Assembly: GCA_003550325.1 (NCBI GenBank)
Contig: QKWP01001205.1
Span: forward strand, 93,112 to 157,111
DNA from: Gigaspora rosea
Lineage: Eukaryota > Glomeromycota > Glomeromycetes > Diversisporales > Gigasporaceae
Reading direction: 5' to 3'
DNA length: 64,000 nt
The position numbers and the translations under genes are program-made. Shown one piece after another: positions 35,871 through 47,210 of this stretch. Under the pieces are notes generated by a model. The model ran no database searches, was not told where the DNA came from, and worked only from the letters and a program-made list of their open reading frames with translations. Positions within the stretch are counted from its first letter, which is position 1. Every line of letters starts with the position of its first letter.

Positions 35871-37091
35871 TCCTCTACTACTGCTGTCACATGAATTTGG
35901 ACCAATACCAAAATTTAATAGAATATCTAGAAATAGACACACTCCCCTTTAATTTAACGGACAATGAAAAACAGACAATTATTAATCAATCTAGACATTA
36001 TAGAGTAAAGGACAAATTATTATATAAAAAGAATAGAAAAGATTCAGACAAACCTATTAGAGTAATCAAATGGAATGAAGTTGAACCCATCCTGTATATG
36101 ATGCATAGTCATCCTACCGCTGGACATTTAGGAACCGATGCTATGTATTATAAAATATCTGAACGCTACTATTGGGACCAAATGTACAGAGATGTTCAAA
36201 ATTATGTTCGCTCATGTGAAGTCTGCCAAAAACGAGTCAAAAGCAAAGAAAAGAACCTCTCCACCCTATCCAAGTTGGAAGAGCCTTTGAAAGAATAGGC
36301 ATAGACCTAGTAGAACTTCTACCAATAACTGCTCGCAACAATCGTTATATTATTGTTGCAACTGATTATCTCACTCGCTGGCCTGAAGCTAAAGCTGTAC
36401 CAAATGCAGGTGCAGAAACCCTAGCAAAGTTCATTTTTGAAGAAATTGTTTGTAGACATGGAGTCCCAAGATTATTCTTTCTGATAATGGAAAGAATTTC
36501 ACTAGTGAAGTTGTTAGAATATTGTGTGAAAAGTTTTTAATAAAACACATATTCTCCTCATCTTACCATCCCCAGACCAATGGAATGGTTTAAAGATTAA
36601 ATAGAACCCTTTGCGATTCTCTTGCAAAAGTCACAGAAAATATTGAAGATTGGGACCTAAACATATCTGCAGTACTGTTTGCATACAGAACCAAGAGACA
36701 TGCAACCACTAGATATACTCTTTTCCATTTAGTATATGGTAGACAAGCTATTCTACCCATTGAAACTGTTATCCCCATAGACCCAGTTGACTCAAATGAA
36801 GAAATATCATTAGAAAACAATATATTACAAAGAGACTTTGAATTAATAGAAGAACTACTATACCAACATAATGCTGCCAGAGAGAATACAATTAAATCCC
36901 AAAAGAAACAGAAAGTTAGATTTGACTCAAGAATACAAAAAGAAGAATTTGAAATTGGTGACAAAGTTTGGGTACATAGAAAAGACATAGAAGCCTCTCG
37001 CTCTGTAAAATTTGAAGAGAAAAGAATAGGACCATTTATTGTTAAGGAAAAATTAAATAATGGCTGTGTACAATGGATGGAAAAACATTAA
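35871..37091 (+). pseudogene. Gypsy integrase
   Basis: The HHCC zinc domain HSHPTAGHLG (about 36103) to YVRSCEVCQ (about 36203) is in the open frame 35849-36298. The core has GIDLVELLP (first Asp, about 36305), a frameshift, SDNGKNFTSEVV (second Asp, about 36480) and NGMV-stop-RLNRTL, where the catalytic Glu codon reads TAA (about 36591). A C-terminal part EIGDKVWVHRKD and a GPFIV motif follow. No chromodomain was recognised. Confidence 0.85.
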
Positions 37092-37555
37092 AGCAGTACT
37101 ACAATAGTGATCATCTTGTTAAGTACTATGAGAAACAAGATTGGCAACCTATGATTGTTATTTAGAATTTCCAGAGAGAAATTCTTAAAACAGATGGAAA
37201 CACAGCCTTAACCCTTTAATTTATAGTATACAACAAACAATTTTTTTTAGAATCAGTTATCCCAGTTTATTTAAAAATTAGAAGTAATAATAATATATAG
37301 AAATTGGATTTTTATATTCGTGGAATGTTTGCTACTAAGTAAAGTCAATCAATATTGCTCCGTTCGAGCTAAAATTTGACTGTATACCCATTGGAAGATT
37401 CTGCATCTTTTCTACTAAGCTTATCTTAGTACGACAACGCCTCCAGAACGCGCAAATCAACTTGACGGCATTTTTGATTAGTAAGAAGATTTTGATCATG
37501 TGATCTACATTACGAATTTTTGATCACATGATAGCTGTTACAAACATAATCGACA

Positions 37556-38509
37556 TTGCAAAACAATTATCTAGTCTTATTTTTATTTACCATGTACAAC
37601 AATATTTTTATTATTAGATTAGCCACCCTTATTCCAATATTACAATTTCTAAAAATATTTCTCCTTTTCCTTTTTCTCTCAAAGAACAAAACTTTAATTT
37701 TCTATATGGAAACTTTAACACTCCAACCCCAAACCTTATTTACCCTTGCTGAATTTATTAAGCATTGGAATTTAGACCCCTTATCACAAAATCATAGTTT
37801 GGGTATTACTCTGAATAATGTTATTATAACTAATGGAAATGAGATTTTGCTCTCGCTACAATTTTTTACAGAAAATGAAACCCAGATCCAGAATGATCCT
37901 TTACCCGAACCAAATCTTGAAAACTATATTGTCTCGACAAAACCCACTCAAGAAAATTTAGAGTTAGAACCAGAAGATAGTACAATTAACCCTCTATTGG
38001 AGTCCATTGAAGAAAACATAGTCATTCCTCCTGAACCAGAACATGATAACCAAAAAGAACCAGAAAGGACCACCCTAAATAAACTAATTGATGACTTAAC
38101 AGAAACAAGAAATCAAACATCCATTTGAAGAGATCCTTTAATTGAAAATACTGACTTAGAAAAGTTGCGAGACATACTTACTCGACTCAGAACAGAAAGC
38201 CGAGGAAAACATAGAGAACCCCAAGTTAGAATCCTTGAAGCCTGTTATTATTTGGAACAACTAAAGATAAATAACAAGACCAAGAAAAAGACTCAAAAGT
38301 TATGGAACACTCTAAAAGAAAGCTTAGGATCCCGACGAGCTTCACGAGTATAGAAATGTGCTAATCAAATTTTCCAACTACTCCAACTTTGTAGACTATC
38401 GATTCTCTACTCTACTACGGACATAACTTATACTAATTTAAAAGAGTTAACTGAAGAAAAATTTTCTACGCTCTTGGATGAAGTTAGAATTCGCAGTGCT
38501 CATTCTTAA
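37556..38509 (+). pseudogene. Extra ORF between integrase and 3' LTR
   Basis: One frame runs 318 codons to TAA 38507-38509, broken only by TGA 38126 and TAG 38351. The likely start is the Met at 37707 (METLTLQPQTLFTLAEF); the upstream 50 codons are hydrophobic and may be untranslated. Features are an acidic Glu/Pro/Asn-rich middle, then a basic, Leu-rich helical tail (LEKLRDILTRLRTESRGKHR, LEACYYLEQLKINNKTKKK, LWNTLKESLGSRRASRV). The polypurine tract overlaps its stop. There is no signal peptide, glycosylation-rich ectodomain or TM anchor of an envelope protein. It is better preserved than pol. Function unknown. Confidence 0.6.
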
Positions 38510-38521
38510 AAGGGACAGAAA
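38508..38521 (+). promoter_or_regulatory. Polypurine tract
   Basis: aaaagggacagaaa lies immediately upstream of the 3' LTR start. It would prime plus-strand DNA synthesis. Confidence 0.75.
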
Positions 38522-39116
38522 TGTTATAGAACGAGTTTTGGTATTAGTTTCTTCTAGTATATTTTATTATATTATTTTATTATTATATAATTATATTATA
38601 TTATTTTATAACATTATTATTATTTTATATTATTAACTATATATGGCTTAGTTAGAAGTACAAGTAACATGGTTAACCATTTCTACCATTTCTACCATTT
38701 CTACCATTTCTACCATTTCTACCATTTTTACCATTTCTACCATTTCTACCATTTCTACTATTTCTACCATTTCTATCATTTCTACCATTTCTGCCATTTC
38801 GTACTATAGTAATTAATAGCTATAAAAAGATATATAAACCCTAGTTTTCTCACCTTCTGCACATTAGACTCAGATTCTCCTCCTCCCTCTAACACCTAAA
38901 CTAGTTATATCTCTTGCATATTATTATTTAAATAAATCAAATATATCTTTAATCAATAAATATACTCTTGTCATTTAATAAATATATACTGAACCGCTCT
39001 AGTGAAGTAATATTCCACTTCCACACTACTTCATATCTTCTCTGACCCTTACAAGATCCCTGTCACTGTGTGCTGTGTTGCAAATACTATATTGAAGGCT
39101 ATAGTCACTTGTAACA
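38522..39116 (+). repeat. 3' LTR
   Basis: This 595-bp direct copy of the 5' LTR runs TGTTATAG to TTGTAACA. It is intact, with the minisatellite expanded to thirteen units, a TATA-like tatataaac near 38831 and aataaat motifs near 38930-38990. Confidence 0.92.
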
Positions 39117-39594
39117 ATCGTTATTGTTACTGTTTAAACTAAATTCTGAACTTGACGGCTCTGTATATATTGCTATAGAATTTTGAGCTTTCATATGTCT
39201 AGTTCAAGTATTTTTGCTAACTCAAGCACTACCATAACCTTCTTCAGCACATAAATAACCCTGCAATACACTTTATTATTATGATCAGTAATGACGTGGT
39301 CAGTATCTAATTCTATATCAGAGGCTTCACTTTTCGCTAATAAGATTTAATTCGTTATTCATTATAAATTTCAATACTTACAGTACTGGACAGCGAAAAC
39401 CATCTATTTTTTTCAGCATTGTTTAAAGTCTAATATCTAATAACTTCACAACAAGTAATTATTTTAAAAATCCCTCTTACAAATTTTTTATTTGTAATCT
39501 AAACTACAACTCTGTAAGACAAATTTTTGATATCTTGCTTTTTAAAGAAGTCATAAGGGTTTAAAGTTTAGCAACTTTAATAGTAAAGCCGAAA

Positions 39595-39791
39595 TTTGGC
39601 GCAGAACAATTGACCAATCAGATTGGTGCTAATAACATGCTCGTAATTTGATTGGTTAATATTTATTATTAAAAATCCAAAATTTGGCGCTTATTATATA
39701 AAAAAATCATTTTTATATTTTTAACCAATCAAAATTTTGTTATACAAAAATTAGCCAATTAGAATTGTTATAAAATTCTCAAATTTGGCAC
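39595..39791 (+). promoter_or_regulatory. E2F-like and CCAAT motif cluster upstream of the 40001 gene
   Basis: TTTGGCGC occurs at 39595-39602 and 39683-39690, with TTTGGCAC at 39784-39791. CCAAT or ATTGG motifs lie between them (near 39612, 39622, 39650, 39721 and 39752). TTTSGCGC is the E2F/DP consensus and CCAAT boxes often accompany it in cell-cycle promoters. The cluster is 210-410 bp before the ATG at 40001. It could also be part of an old repeat. 39117-39590 shows no gene. Confidence 0.4.
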
Positions 39792-40000
39792 CCTAAAAAA
39801 AATTGGATAGTTTTTGCTATCCGGTACTATATTTCAAAAATTATATAAGTAAATTTTTTTCTTACACATTTTATATTTATATACAAATCTTTAAAGTCTG
39901 ATTATACCGATATATATAAATATATAAAATAAACTTTAAGATGAAAATAACTTACTTTTTCTTCCCCTAATTTAATATTCTTTTTTTCATATTAATTACT

Positions 40001-41154
40001 ATGCCAAAAGGCAAGCAAACAAATAAAAAACCTATTTTCAAAGATAATAACAAATTAATTGTTAAAGAAACTAGCAACCATGATCTTATTAATTTAAAAA
40101 ATCAAATAGAAGCTCTTTAAGCTGAAAACAAAAAACTTCGACAAATTCAACAATCTAAAATTACGCAAAGTTATAATAACATTCAAGTTTCAAACAAAAT
40201 ACTTAAAATACAACTAAAGTTTGTTAAATAGTGCGAATACAAATAAAGATTCACATAAACAGCATAAAAAAAGTTAGCAGTAATTTCCAGTAACTCTGAT
40301 GATTCGAATTACTATAATAAACGATTACCTAAAAAGCGAAAAAGTCAAGAAGTTATTTCTTCTGATAACTATAGCGATTCTGAAACAAATAGATCAAGCA
40401 ATAATGAAAGTTCAAAGCAGATACATCATATTGCATTAAGTGATTCTGAAAGCGAAATCAATAAGGTATATATAACTAAAATAGCAAATTAAATATAGAT
40501 TATACCCTTCTTATCTTATACGTTATTGTAACTACTAAAAATTATTTATTAATATTTAGATAAAACCTTTGAAAAACTTTTCAACGCAAAGCCTCCAAAC
40601 TTAAAATGGTACAAGTTATTAGAAATACTATCGCTTAATAGCAAAGTTTATACATCATATAAGGTATTATTTGATTCATACTATCTTTACTGGTTTAGCG
40701 CTTTATTTGAATTTACTTGTTTTTTTTAAAAAAACATTTAACAAATTATTTAAGAGTGCAATGCATAAATTCGTAGCTCAGTTAAGGGCTCATGATATAC
40801 TAGAGTATCGTAAATTAAGTGCAACTAAAAAACGGACACTAATTAAAAAGGTATAATTGTTTATTTTAAGATTATAATTTGATACTAATATTAATCTTCT
40901 TTAAATTTATTATTAATAGTATAAAGCCAACAATCCAGACTTTTCAAATTGTATTAATGATTGGGCTATAAAAATGATGATGCATCGTTCTATAAATCAA
41001 CAATGTATATTTTTAATATTAACAAGTCTTATATTTTATTTGGCTTATTTATTTTTTATTTTATGATTTAATTTAGGCAAAAAAGAGCACAATGAAATAC
41101 TACGAAATAACGATCATACTACCAGAAAAAAATTGAATACGATAAATGAATATG

Positions 41155-41218
<64 letters not shown>

Positions 41219-41478
41219 CATTATTTATTATTATTATTTATTGTCTTAGAACTAATACATATATGAACATATTTTAATTTGTATAATTATAGATTCTCAA
41301 TATGACGATGAAGATTCAAATCAATATGACCACTCTGAATTATCAACGATGGTGGAAATAGTAATGGTAATGGTAATGGAAATAGAAGTAGTGGTGGTAA
41401 TGTCAATGGAAGTGGCAATAAGCAAAATGAAGAAGGAGGCATTGCTATATCAGAAGGTGAAGATCTGGACAGTAATTA
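40001..41478 (+). CDS. Asn/Lys-rich multi-exon protein of unknown function (probably broken)
   Basis: The start ATG 40001 (MPKGKQTNKKPIFK) follows the motif cluster. Exon 1 to about 40465 has a coiled-coil segment, a Ser/Asp-rich tail (SDNYSDSETNRSSNNESS) and several TAA/TAG stops. Exons then read NAKPPNLKWYKLLEILSLN (about 40560-40662), KSAMHKFVAQLRAHDILEYR (about 40735-40853), ANNPDFSNCINDWAIKMM (about 40921-41000), KKEHNEILRNNDHTTRKKL (about 41077-41155) and a Gly/Asn-rich C-terminus (GGNSNGNGNGNRSSGGN) ending at TAA 41476-41478. Introns are short and end in TAG; one holds (ATT)n. Exon junctions are approximate, and the exon 1 to 2 join needs a frame change. No domain recognised. Confidence 0.5.
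41157..41240. repeat. (ATT)n microsatellite in an intron
   Basis: About 20 uninterrupted att units then imperfect ones, right after the donor-like gtatta. Confidence 0.9.
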
Positions 41479-41685
41479 AAATTGAAGAAATTTTACTAGA
41501 TCAGCAATGCTTAATTTTAAAAAATATTATAGATCTTTGTAATATTCTTTTAGATATAGCAATATGTAAATGCATTAAAGTTATATTTCAATACAATTGC
41601 TTCAATAAAACAAACATTATAACATTTATATCAGTATATAAATATATTGTGTAAACATATAAACTATAGCCCTGTCAGATATAAC

Positions 41686-42320
41686 GATATATATCTTAAT
41701 TAATCCTGAAGAGTATCCAGTTTTCTTGCAATTTAGATCAAAATAAGATATATATCGTGTTTGTTAATAGGCCTACTGGTATATCGATTTTAAATCTAAA
41801 TGTTCCCGATTAGTTTCTTATTTCAAACAGGAATTTGGCAGAAATAAGAGACTAATCGGGAACATTTAGATTTAAAATCGATATACCAGTAGGCCTATTA
41901 ACATACATGATATATATTTTAATTAATCCTGAAGAGTATCCGGTTTTCTTGCAATTTAGATCAAATTAAGATACATATCGTGTTTGTTAATAGGCCTACT
42001 GGTATATCGACTTTAAATCTAAATGTTCCCGATTAGTCTTTTATTTCAAACAGGAATTTGGCAGAAATAAGAGACTTTTTGGAAATAGTTAGGATCAAAA
42101 TCAATATACCGGTAGGCCTATTAACATACATGATATATATCTTAATTAATTCTGAAGAGTATCCAGTTTTTTTGCAATTTAGATCAAAATAAAATACATA
42201 TCGTGTTTGTAATAGGCCTACCAGTATATCGATTTTAAATCTAAATGTTCTCGATTAGTCTCTTATTTCCGCCAAATTTCTGTTTGAAATCAGAAACTAA
42301 TTGGGAACATTTAGGATTTT
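41686..42320. repeat. 223-bp tandem array of hairpin-forming units
   Basis: gatatatatcttaattaat-ctgaagagtatccag starts at 41686, 41909 and 42132, an exact 223-bp period. Each unit carries an inverted repeat: aataggcctactggtatatcg followed by aatctaaatgttcccgatta, then the reverse order after a short loop (tttcaaacaggaatttggcag). The first unit has a stem of about 60 bp. The second and third are progressively altered on their right arms, and the third loses its right arm near 42310. Confidence 0.85.
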
Positions 42321-42857
42321 CCTACTAGTAATTTTCCATGTGGGTATCATATTGATATAGGAGGCCTATCGGGAACACGATTGTGTCTGATATAGTTTCA
42401 TTCAACCTGTGTACTACTTGGGTGATTATAAAGAAGTGTGACTTTACAAAGGTTAACTCTATATAATCACAGCTTATATTAAAAATAAAAAATATGATTT
42501 AATAGAGGTAAAAATAAAATGTAATTTATTTATTAGTGAAAACTACGGGCACAATATTTACATGACTTATAGGCAAAACACAGTCTGAATTAAAGCTAAT
42601 AGTTAAGTATATTGTAGTAATACAGATTGTTGTTGTGCCTATATGCATATAAAATGTTGTGCACCCCTTTTAAAACCAACTTTAATGCATTATGCATTAT
42701 ATATATTAATTGAATTTGCATTAGTGAACCACATGCTTTGCATCTGTTCGATATTTATTAGCTATCGTTAGCACAATTGCTATGTTTATACAATAATGAT
42801 TCCCACTCTTTGCATGATTTGGTTAAGTATAGGCTGTTTTCAAAAAGGTGTAAATAG
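42321..42857. other. AT-rich spacer
   Basis: A gtgattataaagaagtgtgac phrase (42430) resembles the ends of pogo-like elements seen at 46978 and 53676. No gene was seen. Confidence 0.4.
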
Positions 42858-43393
42858 GTGATTTTTATGACATATACCCATATAGGGAATCAGAAAATCA
42901 GAAATTTAATAATTAACTTTTTTATCATTATTAGAGAGATGGATATTAATGCACTTATTAGTGCAAGATGCTTAATTATTGATATCCGTTATAATTTTTA
43001 TATTATTAGCTATACTGATAAGTGCATGATACCCTTTCTAATCATTATTATTATCACTATACAAACAAATTATTGCAATGTATATTATTTTGTTTTTATA
43101 ATTATATTAATATTGATGGTGCATGCACTAGATACAAAACTTATATACAAAAAGGAACTTGTTTTAGTTGTCAAAGGTGGCTATACTATGGAGTTGATTT
43201 GCAAACACAAAAATGCAAATGCAATATTACAAAACCACTCATAGAGGCAAGCTGTCAAATAAGTATATACACAAATTTTTATGCCCTATTGAAAGATCAA
43301 ATTTCTTTTGATTGCATTATAATTATTCAATACTTTAAAAATTCTTTTAATTTCTATGATGCAATTATAGCTATCAAGATTGAATATAATTAA
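42858..43393 (+). CDS. Possible Cys-containing small protein, uncertain
   Basis: Two overlapping plus frames cover this stretch. The one at 43022-43393 reads NYINIDGACTRYKTYIQKG, then TCFSCQRWLYYGVDLQTQKCKCN, with six Cys in about 45 residues. This composition is better than chance for AT-rich DNA and could be an exon of a secreted Cys-rich protein. The other frame is hydrophobic and looks like a shadow. No splice pattern, signal peptide or homologue is recognised. Confidence 0.25.
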
Positions 43394-43761
43394 ATAAAGT
43401 TATTTAGAAACTCTAAATCGGTAAAAGTTTACTTTAAGTGATGCATTAAAGCACTATAATTTTAATTAATCAATAGTTGATTTACTGTATAAATCCAAAT
43501 CATATGACATGTATAATTGTTGCAAGACTCAAGACAACCACTGTTTTTAGAAATTTATTAAAAATTTTTTAATTCACCTATTTGCTATTAAAATTTACCT
43601 TTAAGTGAGAGTAAAAAAAAGAAGAAAATTTGGAAAAATGTTCTTACTATGATGAACTACCAAAATTTTCTGTGATATCTCTGATAAATACAGATTTGTG
43701 ATTGCTCTTTATCATATTAGGTCATTAAAGGAAAACCTGTTATCAGGCAGTTAGCCGTCTA

Positions 43762-43805
43762 TAGAAAATTTATCATCATGATAAATTTTCTATAAACAGC
43801 TAACT
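43762..43805. repeat. Perfect inverted repeat, stem about 18 bp
   Basis: tagaaaatttatcat followed directly by atgataaattttcta, flanked by agttag / ctaact. It is a strong hairpin with almost no loop. 43806-44421 otherwise shows no gene. Confidence 0.7.
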
Positions 43806-44430
43806 ATTAAAAAGTCCGATAGCACTCATGTAAATGCATCTTCTTAACTCCCTACTTTACTCCCAATAATTACCAAAATTTTTCTGAAATATTAAAGAAA
43901 GGGAAAAGGCCAGATCTGCTATATTTTTCCTATTGAGGTGATAAAAAAGTTGAAAAAATGGTAGCAAGTTTTTTTTTGCTTTAAAAATAAGTGTTAATTC
44001 ACAATGCAAGATTTTATTTGATTTTAAAGACGGTCTTGCAAGAAGTTTTGATTAGAGATGACATTTTGCTCATGTTCGTCCCTGTTTGGAACCTAAATCA
44101 GTTAAACACAAGTTTTCAATCACTTGAATTTAATTATGTAAAATAAAACTCAGTATGCTCAAATTGATTTTGGAATTGAGCTTATAAGCAAAAAGCTGTA
44201 AATTTAACTTTTTGATTAATAATATGATGTCCTTTAATTAAATGACTATGCTAATTTTAATTAAATATAATGTTTTAATTAAATGATTAATTTAGAGTTA
44301 ATCAATGATATCTGATATTTTAATTAAAGTAAAAAAAAATTGCGTTCAAAGATTCTCAAATATATAAATACTTCACTTTTATTACTTCAATTATTTTAAT
44401 TAAACAAAATGAATGAAGAATGCTCATTTG

Positions 44431-46470
44431 GACAGATACATGGCGTAGGTGAGATTTTCTGGATCACGTGATCAATTGATCTCTGGTCTAGATCGGGATC
44501 ATGTAATCACACGAGCTCTTTTCTGTTCCACAGATCAACATAAAAAAAATAAATACTGTATATGGATCTATTTTTTTTACCAACCTTTTTTTTTAAACGT
44601 CACTGTTCGTCATTGGTGTTGTCACCTTTTTTTACTATTGTATTGTTTCGTCATCAGTTTGGTGTTGCAATTACAGGTGCAGTTCTCATTTTATTAGTAG
44701 AGTTTACTTTTTTTTCTTCTATTGTCATTTCGTCGCATCTTTTTTCTTGTACTGCTGTTTCATTTATAGTATTTTTTTTCTTTAGTATTGTCATTTTGTT
44801 ATTTCGTTATTTAGGTTTTGTCATTTCGTCATTTTGTTGTTTCATCATTTTGCTGTTTCGTCGTTTCTTTAATGTTTTGCTAGATGCATGGCGCTGTAAT
44901 TAATATTGTTAGTGGGTAGGTTAGTATTAGAAAAGGGATAGGTTAGATAGTCGTGTTAGATTAGGATAGTTAATGTTAAGGTTAGTATTAATGTGTAAAG
45001 AAAAAAAAAACCAAAAATAAATCCAAATCTGAAGACTCCGAATAATAAGTGGTAATTGTTCCAATAATTATTTTTCTAAAAACAAATTAAATAATTTAAA
45101 ATAAATAAAATGATTTTTTTAAACAAAATAAATTAAATTTAAATAAATTAAATAAAAAAAATTGATCAAATTTAAAATAAAAATAAAAACTAAGTTAAAG
45201 CGAATTAATATATTAAAAAAAAAGAAAACAAAAATTAAATAATAAAATAATTTATTGAAAAAAAACAAATTTATAAAAAAAATAAAAAAATAATTTATAA
45301 ATAAAAAAAATAAAAAACGAATTTATATAATAAAAAAAATAGTTTAAACAAATTAATTTAAAAAAAAATAATAATTTAAAAAAATTAATAAAATAATTTA
45401 AAAAAAAATTTAAATGAGTTTTTTTTTTAAATTATTTTGTTTTTTTATTTAAATTATTTTTTTAAATTATTTTTTTATTTTTAAATTATTATATTTACAA
45501 AATCGTATTTTTTTAATTATTTTATAAATACGGTTTTTTTTATTATTTTTTAGTTTTGAATTATTAAATTTACAAAATCAGGGGTTTTTTAATTATTTTT
45601 TATTTCATAAATTTGTTTTTTATTTAAATTAAATTATTGTTTTTAATTCGTTTAAATTATTTTTTTTATATTATTTTTTTTAATTTTTTATTAATTCATT
45701 TTATTCTATTTTTTATTTTTTTATTATTTATTAATTAATTTAAAATATGTTATTTTTTTAATTTGTTTAATTTAAATTATTTATTTTAATTTGTTTTTAG
45801 AAAATAAATTATCAGAACAACTACTACAGTGATAATGATTCAGAAGAAAAGGGTACAAGAAGACCAAAATGGTAAGTATAGTATATATATTTTATTTTAA
45901 TTATCTTTATTTATATTAATCAAAAAATGCACTAATACTAACTATCTAAAACTCAAACCCGCAACCTTAATACATTACAATCTAACCTCTATAATCTTAC
46001 ATGACTATCTAACCCTATCTTTTATCTAACACTAAAAACCTATTAACAACGTCAAATATAGCCCACGATACCTAGTGAAATCTTAGAACAAAATAACAAA
46101 ACAATGAAACAACGAAACTAGAAAAAAAAAATAAAACACTACAAATGAAATCAGCAGTACAAAAAAATCCCGATGAAACAACAATAAAAGAACTAAACAA
46201 CACCTATATCTTATCTACGACAAGTTAATACCAAACCGACAACGAAACCAAGAATAAAACTGAAGATAGCGAAAAGAAGCAACAACACCAACAACAAACG
46301 GCAATATTTATAAAAAAAATAAGGTTGGTAAAAAAAAAGATCTGTGTATTTATTTTTTTATGTTGATTTGTGAAACTGAAAAGAGCTCGTGAGATTATAT
46401 GATCCTGATCTAGACCAGAGATCGATTGCTCACGTAATCTGGAAAATCTCACCTACACCCTGTATCTGTC
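44431..46470. mobile_element. Foldback / MULE-like element 2
   Basis: The arms are inverted over almost the entire length: GACAGATACATGGCGTAGGTG at the left and, inverted, GACAGATACAGGGTGTAGGTG at the right. Matching continues through ggtctagatc-ggatcat, ggttagatagtcgtgttag and ctaaaaacaaatta to an A/T-only centre near 45450. Flanks gctcatttg (44422-44430) and actcatttg (46471-46479) match at 8 of 9 positions, fitting a MULE-type 9-bp TSD. It is 2,040 bp. Open frames inside (44449-44903) are repeats of cgtcattt and are not coding. No transposase. Confidence 0.75.
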
Positions 46471-46479
46471 ACTCATTTG

Positions 46480-47019
46480 GACAACAACTTCATGCAATTT
46501 AAACTTACCTCCATGCCGAACTCACATTATCTCAAGAAAATTTGAACCAGAAGAACTTGCAATATATATAATAGCGATAAATATGTATTATGCAATATTC
46601 AATATAAATTTATGTGTTCTAAACAGCTATTTAAACTACAAACATAATTTATATTCATATGTATAACTGGGTTTAAAGCCAAGTTTGAAACCCAGTTTTT
46701 TGTATGCTTCAGAACAGTGTTAATTTAAGATTCAAAGCATGAACTAACCAATTTAAGCAAGATCACATTAGGCAAAATATATCAGGAATGTTAAAAAATT
46801 GTTTTTACTGTTATAAAACTTAAATATTGATGTAATTGTATAGAAGGAATTTTACTATTAAAAAGCATCTATAAATATAAAAACATATGTAATAGTGATT
46901 ATAAGCATTTGTGACTATATAGAAGGGTTTTTAATAACAAGAAAAATGGTAACCAAAAACCATATGATTATATGGAGTTAGTGATTATATGAGAGGTAAC
47001 TATAGGGAGGGATGACTGT
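46480..47019. other. Spacer with a solo pogo-like terminal motif
   Basis: ggtaactatagggagggatgactgta (46980-47005) resembles an outward-facing CAGTCAnncCTC terminus of pogo/Tc1-type elements. A partner end was not found. A hairpin ctgggtttaaagcc / ggtttgaaacccag lies near 46665-46700. No gene. Confidence 0.4.
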
Positions 47020-47209
47020 AGTATTTATTTAATAAATACTATTAATAGTAATAATGCACATATCTATATCGATTTTATGATTTTGTAATTAGATTCTTGT
47101 AATTTTGGATTTGTTAGAATTCTTTCTTTGAGAGGATCATTTTGGTAATTAAAACATCTAAATCGGACTAGTGGATCAAAAATTATTTATTATATTCTAT
47201 ATAATATTT
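47020..47209. repeat. Half-copy of a palindromic MITE
   Basis: From atttatttaataaatact to ggactagtggatcaaaaatt this matches the arms of 49209-49545, in the same orientation as the right arm. Element 47211-49205 landed at its outer end. Confidence 0.65.
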
Positions 47210-47210
47210 A

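Larger units (their letters stand above)
22714..39116 (+). mobile_element. Ty3/gypsy LTR retrotransposon with a nested LINE
   Basis: Two LTRs beginning TGTTATAG and ending TTGTAACA bound the element. The 5' LTR is at 22714-22799 plus 29143-29630, and the 3' LTR is at 38522-39116. Flanking atcg (22710-22713, 39117-39120) is a 4-bp TSD. Internal order is gag, protease, RT, RNase H, integrase and an extra ORF; RT before integrase defines Ty3/gypsy. A LINE inserted in the 5' LTR adds 6.3 kb. The coding parts have many stops, mostly TGA where CGA would fit, and frameshifts. The LTRs differ by about twenty substitutions, mostly transitions, by my manual comparison. Confidence 0.9.

Noticed and set aside
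37556-37706. Hydrophobic leader as a transmembrane or envelope-like anchor of the extra gypsy ORF
   Set aside because: A better start is the Met at 37707. The upstream stretch is AT-rich and would be hydrophobic by composition alone.
41686-42320. Regularly spaced repeats resembling a CRISPR array
   Set aside because: The unit is 223 bp with internal hairpins and no unique spacers. The context is eukaryotic.
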